Assembly (NCBI RefSeq): GCF_905475395.1
Contig: NC_058339.1
Span: 91,956,520 to 92,020,519 of the forward strand
DNA: 64,000 nt
Source: Chrysoperla carnea
Taxonomy: Eukaryota; Arthropoda; Insecta; Neuroptera; Chrysopidae
Direction of reading: 5' to 3'
The number at the start of each line of letters is the position of its first letter. Position 1 is the first letter of the stretch. This document shows positions 59,641-64,000 of the stretch, one piece after another. Below the pieces are notes generated by a model, which was not told where the DNA came from, searched no databases, and worked only from the letters and a program-made list of their open reading frames with translations. Made by a program: the position numbers and the translations under genes.

Positions 59641-61255
59641 TTAAGACAATGACACCGTCTGACCGGATACCGTCAATTCTCTGGGTCCATTACATATATT
59701 ATTAGTTATAATCCAAAAAAACCCATTAAATGTTGTTTGAAAAAATCCAGTTAAAAAAACCTCCACACATCTTTGATAATCTTCCAAAGCTACGCCTCTA
59801 ATAAATCGTACCAACATTTCAATAAATGCTACAACCACATAAACTCCTAGTGTAGTTTTAAACCAATTTAAGCATTTGCCTTCCGTACATTTTTTAAATG
59901 ACGTTAAAAGTACAATTGTTAGAATTAATAGAAAAAGTGCAAACATAATTTGTAATCCATAGAGACCCATTGGTAGGAATGCTGGAATCCTTGTTTCCCA
60001 ATTATCGAATGGGTATACAATATCCCTATGTATTCCTAAAAAGGACAAGTAAATGAATCGATAAAAATGTTTACGATTGAAATTGTTTTTTTCTCCTCAC
60101 TAAAATGAGGAAAATGTTTCTAATAAATCGCATGCGAAATATTTTTAGGGTCCCTTTGCTTACTTGGCCAGGTCTTACACACAGTGTAGAGGGGGAATCA
60201 AACTAACCCCCCCCCCTTTGAAAATCTCTCCACATAAGTTTAAACTAACAATATAGTACTGTTAATGATTAGTTAACTATTCAAGCTGTTTCGACATTTA
60301 TGGATTTTTAATCTAGAGACTATTGACTATGGATATTCGTCGAAATAAGAGAAAACGCTGAAGAAAATTAACTGAATTTATTTTGTCAAATTTTACATGC
60401 CTCTTTCCCTACAAAATTAACAATTTTGCGCTCATTTTTTTAACTATACTCAAAAATTGACTCGAAGCCCTCGATATTTGCAATGAAAATGCGTTTCAAA
60501 TGTCTACCAAATACTTCTCGTTCTGGCAGTTAGGTGACAACAGCGTCGATTGAACGTTCGTTTTCAACTTTTTGTCGTCTCAAAAAAAAAATCTAAGATC
60601 GATAATGTCTGAAGATCGATATTCTCGCTCAAGATACATCGCGTTGTAGAGGTTGAAGCGCACAGAGTTTAGGAAAAGTTGTATTCTGTACCTCGCAGAA
60701 TTTACTTATTGAAAAATTGTGACTGAATATCACATTTTGATATAATAAAATGTTAAAAGACTTTTTATTTGGTCATTTGATTAACTTCTGAATCACAAAA
60801 AATTGTCTTATTTCCTTAAAAAACCGGAACAATTTTTCATTTCTTTTTTCACACGGAACTCTAACTCCAGATATATCCAATATAATTTCCTATATAACTG
60901 TGGGAGATCGATAGTTTGAGAAGTAAATAAGCGTAGTATAAAAATTTACGATTTGTCTAAACTTTCATAAAATGTAGAAGTGAAACAGGTTTGAAGCTTT
61001 TCGGGCAGATAAGTATTTGCTACAAGCTTTTGATGACACAAGTTTTTAGCCATAAATTGAAATTAAAAATAATGTTTACCGTTATAAACTTTTACCTGCA
61101 AAAGCTAAAACGGCCATCCATACTGCTTGAAGTAATATAATTATGAGTACAATTAAAAATGCTGTTCGTAAATTACAACAGCATGCCCTTTTTACCCTAA
61201 TTTTTTGTGGATAATTGTAAAGATCAATAAAAAATTGTTTTATTCCTTTACACAT
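59641..61255 (-). CDS. Four-transmembrane protein 2 (184 aa), paralogue of the gene at 56.2 kb
   Basis: Two minus-strand exons: 61255-61096 and 60035-59641, joined in phase 1 (G|GA, Gly). Exon 1 encodes MCKGIKQFFIDLYNYPQK, a CCCNLR motif and membrane segment 1. Exon 2 encodes an extracellular-type loop, then three segments (GLYGLQIMFALFLLILTIVL, TTLGVYVVVAFIEMLV, VFLTGFFQTTFNGFFW) and a short C terminus. Shared landmarks with protein 1 include the YPQ/FPQ and CC-x-L-K/R motifs, G-L-x-G-L-Q, F-K-T-T-L-G-V-Y and I-T-N-x-x. These show a tandem duplication. Differences are the intron phase, an ~8-residue longer exon 1 end and the lack of the long Ser/Pro tail. Likely an integral membrane protein of the LAPTM4/DUF4728-like type; exact family uncertain. 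Confidence 0.78.
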
Positions 61256-62039
61256 ATTTTCTTCAATTCATTTAATTTTCTCCGGTTTTTTTCTCAATAT
61301 TTCCTTCCAAAATTAATACAAAATTACTGGATGCATTTAACGCAAAATTTCAATTTAAATTTTTATAAAAAATAATATTTTTATGGTTAAAACTAATTTA
61401 ATTTTGTATTTATTTTGAAATGTATCTATGGATACTCACTCTATTCTTGAGGTTTGTTCCAAAAAGATCACTCAGGTGATAAAGTGGAGAGCCTTAAGAT
61501 ATAATAATAATAATAATTATAATAATAATAATATTTTTATTTGTAAAAGACCATAACTGTGATATACATATATACCTCGGAATCCAAGAACAGTCAATGA
61601 ATCTTTATACAAACTGTACGACTGCATTGTTTAAAGCTTACTTAGAGAAATTAAAAACAAAAATTTGTGCGAATTTACTCAAGGGGTGAGGGACACCCCT
61701 TCTCGGGGGTGTAAAAATTTATGCTGAAAATGACAACGGGATTTGATATAAGAATGAATTCTAATCAAAAAGTGTCATTGAAACATATTTCAAAACGTCA
61801 ATACTGCCCGAGTTTAAAGTATATCGTACACTTTTTAAAGTAGGTACTATAAAAACCTTGAAAATGAAAAAAATTTCAAGTCATTTGCATAAAAATTGAC
61901 GGAAAAATTAATGCTTACCGCTTTACAATGAATTTTATTAAGGTACTGGCAACAAGCTCAAGAGGTTCTTTCGGAAAAATGTTGAGCAGTTTCAAATAAA
62001 TAAAATATATACAATACTTGAATAGGTACTGTATAATGT
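61256..62039. other. Upstream flank of four-TM gene 2, no gene
   Basis: A (TAA)n microsatellite lies at ~61500-61535. The rest is AT-rich and should include the promoter of the 184-aa gene. Confidence 0.35.
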
Positions 62040-62420
62040 TTTCCACCTAATTTGCTCCCTCACGGGTAAGCGGGTAGTTATGTTTACGAAAAAATGTTTC
62101 AAACAAAAGTTGTTTATTTTTTATGAGGACCATTTAAACTTTTGTTCTATCTCTAACGGTGTACAAGATCGAATTGACCAATGTTGTTCAATTTCGAACT
62201 CGACCTCACGTTTTAAATCCTAAGTACGCTATAAAAAGTTCAGCTTGATATCTTCGTTTTTAAGTTATCGTGTTCAAAGACAGACACACAGACAGACGGA
62301 CAGTCGTAAATGTACTAATGAGGTGATTTTATGAACCCCTAAACCAAAATTTTGTTCGTAGCATCAAACTTGGGACTAAAATTAGTATCCCTTGATATAT
62401 TTCATATACACATGGTAAGT
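62040..62420 (-). mobile_element. GTCY-core element, old copy 19
   Basis: From 'ctccctcacgggtaa' to 'tgatatatttcatatacacatggta', with GACA units in place of GGAC. Part of the middle is lost. Confidence 0.7.
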
Positions 62421-62764
62421 ATGTGCAATTTGGGTGAATTGTCTATAAATACTGTGTAAAATTATCTAAATTATGATTCCCAATATTTCCTAGAAAATGT
62501 ATTTCCTAGAGTTATTTACAATAGTCCAGAATTTAATTGTATAAAACATGTTTGGACGTGTTTAATTACTAAATTTATATTGCTATTTATTTAAAGTTGG
62601 ATAAATGCATGCATAACTAATTTCTAGCACAAACAGGATGATACAAGTAATAACAGCAGGATTTCATTAAGGTAGTTGAAATTATTTGTACTTTATTTTC
62701 AACTTTGATGATGAAGTTTTGTTATAACTTCATGAATGTAGGCGAAAAATAAGAATACAATTTT

Positions 62765-63135
62765 TAGATTACGCTGTAAAAATTTCAGATCGATATCTTT
62801 TTTCGTTTTTGAGTTATCGTGTCCACAGACGGACGGACGGACGGACGGACAACCGGAAATGGATTAGTTAGGTGATTCTATGAACACCTATACCAAAATT
62901 TTGTTCGTAGCATCAATATTTTTAAGCGTTACAAACTTGGGACGAAACTTAATATACTATGTATATTTCATATATACATGGTATAAAAATATACGGCCCT
63001 GTCTCTGGTACATCCTTAAAACAAGTGTAAACAAACAAGTGACTGAGTTAATTGTTGAAATACCATGTATAGACAGTGCTGAATACGTAATCGTTTGCTT
63101 TTTTACGTCATGTAAATACAAAAAGATGGTCACTC
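62765..63135 (-). mobile_element. GTCY-core element, copy 20 in two pieces
   Basis: The 5' half (62765-62988, (GGAC)4 core) is followed, in the wrong order, by a 3' terminal piece of subfamily b (63020-63135, 'acaagtgtaaacaaacaagtgactgag'). Either two truncated copies abut or one copy was rearranged. Confidence 0.75.
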
Positions 63136-63829
63136 TTAGATAGCCACAGTCGTGTATACATAAGACGAATTTGTTGTCACACACATATGACGGATATTAC
63201 CATTTAATACATTATGTACAGGGTATCTTAAAATCTCAACTTTAAAACGTTCAACCACCTATAGCTTAGTTCAAAATAAGTCGATTTGTATAAATTTTTC
63301 CTAGTAAAACTGTCACAAGTGACCATTCAACAATTTTAAGCTCACTGTACAAATAAAAATTTTTCAAGCTCTTTGAAAGAGATTTCAACTACATCTCAAA
63401 CTTCTATTCTTAATCGATTGTCAAGTATTACGTTTGGACGATAACTTACTTCCTGTATGACGGACGACACATGACAATAATATAACAATAAATAAATTAA
63501 TAATATACTAAATAGAAATTTCTAAGAAAATATATATTATATATGGGGATGTTATTCTGCATAAAATGTTTGTATCGCATTAAGCGCGTAGCCACAAGGA
63601 GGCCATTTGTACAATGCAAATCTCCAGAAAAATAAATTACAATATTTACAAGAGTGTAAGCAACCAAAAAAATGGTTGTACAAGTACTTTTGCTTTTCAG
63701 TAAAGTAAAATTATAAAAAGTAAATAATTTTGTTTATACAATTAGTAGGTACAATTAAACTAAATTTCTAAAAGGAAAAAATTAATGCATCTATGAAATT
63801 TTCCACAGTTGTTTATAAGAGTGTAAGCA
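63136..63829. other. No recognisable gene
   Basis: A 'tacagggtatctt' terminus at ~63217 suggests another DNA-transposon relic. The remainder is AT-rich. Confidence 0.35.
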
Positions 63830-64000
63830 TTGTGGACATTTGCAACCCAAATTTTTTTTAAATGCTTATGTTGGCTTAAAATTGTCATTTAGTAGATATT
63901 TTTAATACTGAATACGAATCCGATACCAGATTACACGAAATCTTGCACGTTTTACATTTATTACACAAAAACGGCAAACTAAGTATTTATCGTCCAAACT
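63830..64000 (+). repeat. Inverted-repeat element, family J, partial
   Basis: 'aattgtcatttagta...aatacgaatccgataccagatta...acggcaaactaagtatttatcgtc' matches 42480-42600. It is cut by the window end. Confidence 0.5.

Overview
The window is AT-rich, repeat-dense nuclear DNA from an animal, almost certainly an insect. The reasons are spliced genes with GT-AG introns, secreted single-domain von Willebrand C (SVWC/Vago-like) proteins typical of arthropods, a Lep1-like Helitron, and a very abundant ~560-610 bp interspersed repeat with a (GTCY)n core. The order cannot be fixed from the sequence. Most open reading frames on their own are chance frames or pieces of transposable elements. The real genes became visible only by joining exons on splice signals, reading phase and cysteine spacing.

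Layout. Positions 1-16.9 kb hold no gene I can support, only layered repeats. Positions 16.9-35.9 kb hold a cluster of five SVWC genes, called A to E here: A 16.9-19.5 kb (-), B 21.7-23.2 kb (-), C 24.3-25.8 kb (+), D 26.9-31.2 kb (-) and E 34.6-35.9 kb (-). They share one plan: a signal-peptide exon, a first cysteine exon carrying C1-C3 and a conserved Trp, a second cysteine exon carrying C4-C8 with the FPxCC-type motif, and then a tail. The phases of the two introns inside the module are the same wherever they can be seen. The eight-cysteine module is conserved, but the tails are unrelated: basic in A, an acidic 9-residue minisatellite in B, short in C, a ~700-residue N-glycosylation-rich repeat tail in D, and unlocated in E. 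Positions 36-56 kb are a repeat-rich desert. Positions 56.2-61.3 kb hold a tandem pair of two-exon, four-transmembrane genes on the minus strand. The rest is repeats.

The most notable single event is an 882-bp hAT element (27032-27913). It has terminal inverted repeats and a perfect 8-bp target duplication, and it sits inside the last coding exon of gene D. Removing the element and one target copy restores the frame for another 54 codons to a natural stop, so this haplotype carries a truncated tail.

The repeat landscape is also informative. More than 20 full or partial copies of the GTCY-core element (Helentron-associated/mini-me/DINE type) occur in two subfamilies that share both ends and differ in an inner module. 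One copy supplies the pyrimidine tract of a gene B splice acceptor. Another is split by a 305-bp tandem array. Three Helitrons, several foldback elements and a TA-flanked MITE caught with two empty-site relatives complete the picture. All gene models are read by eye and have no transcript support.
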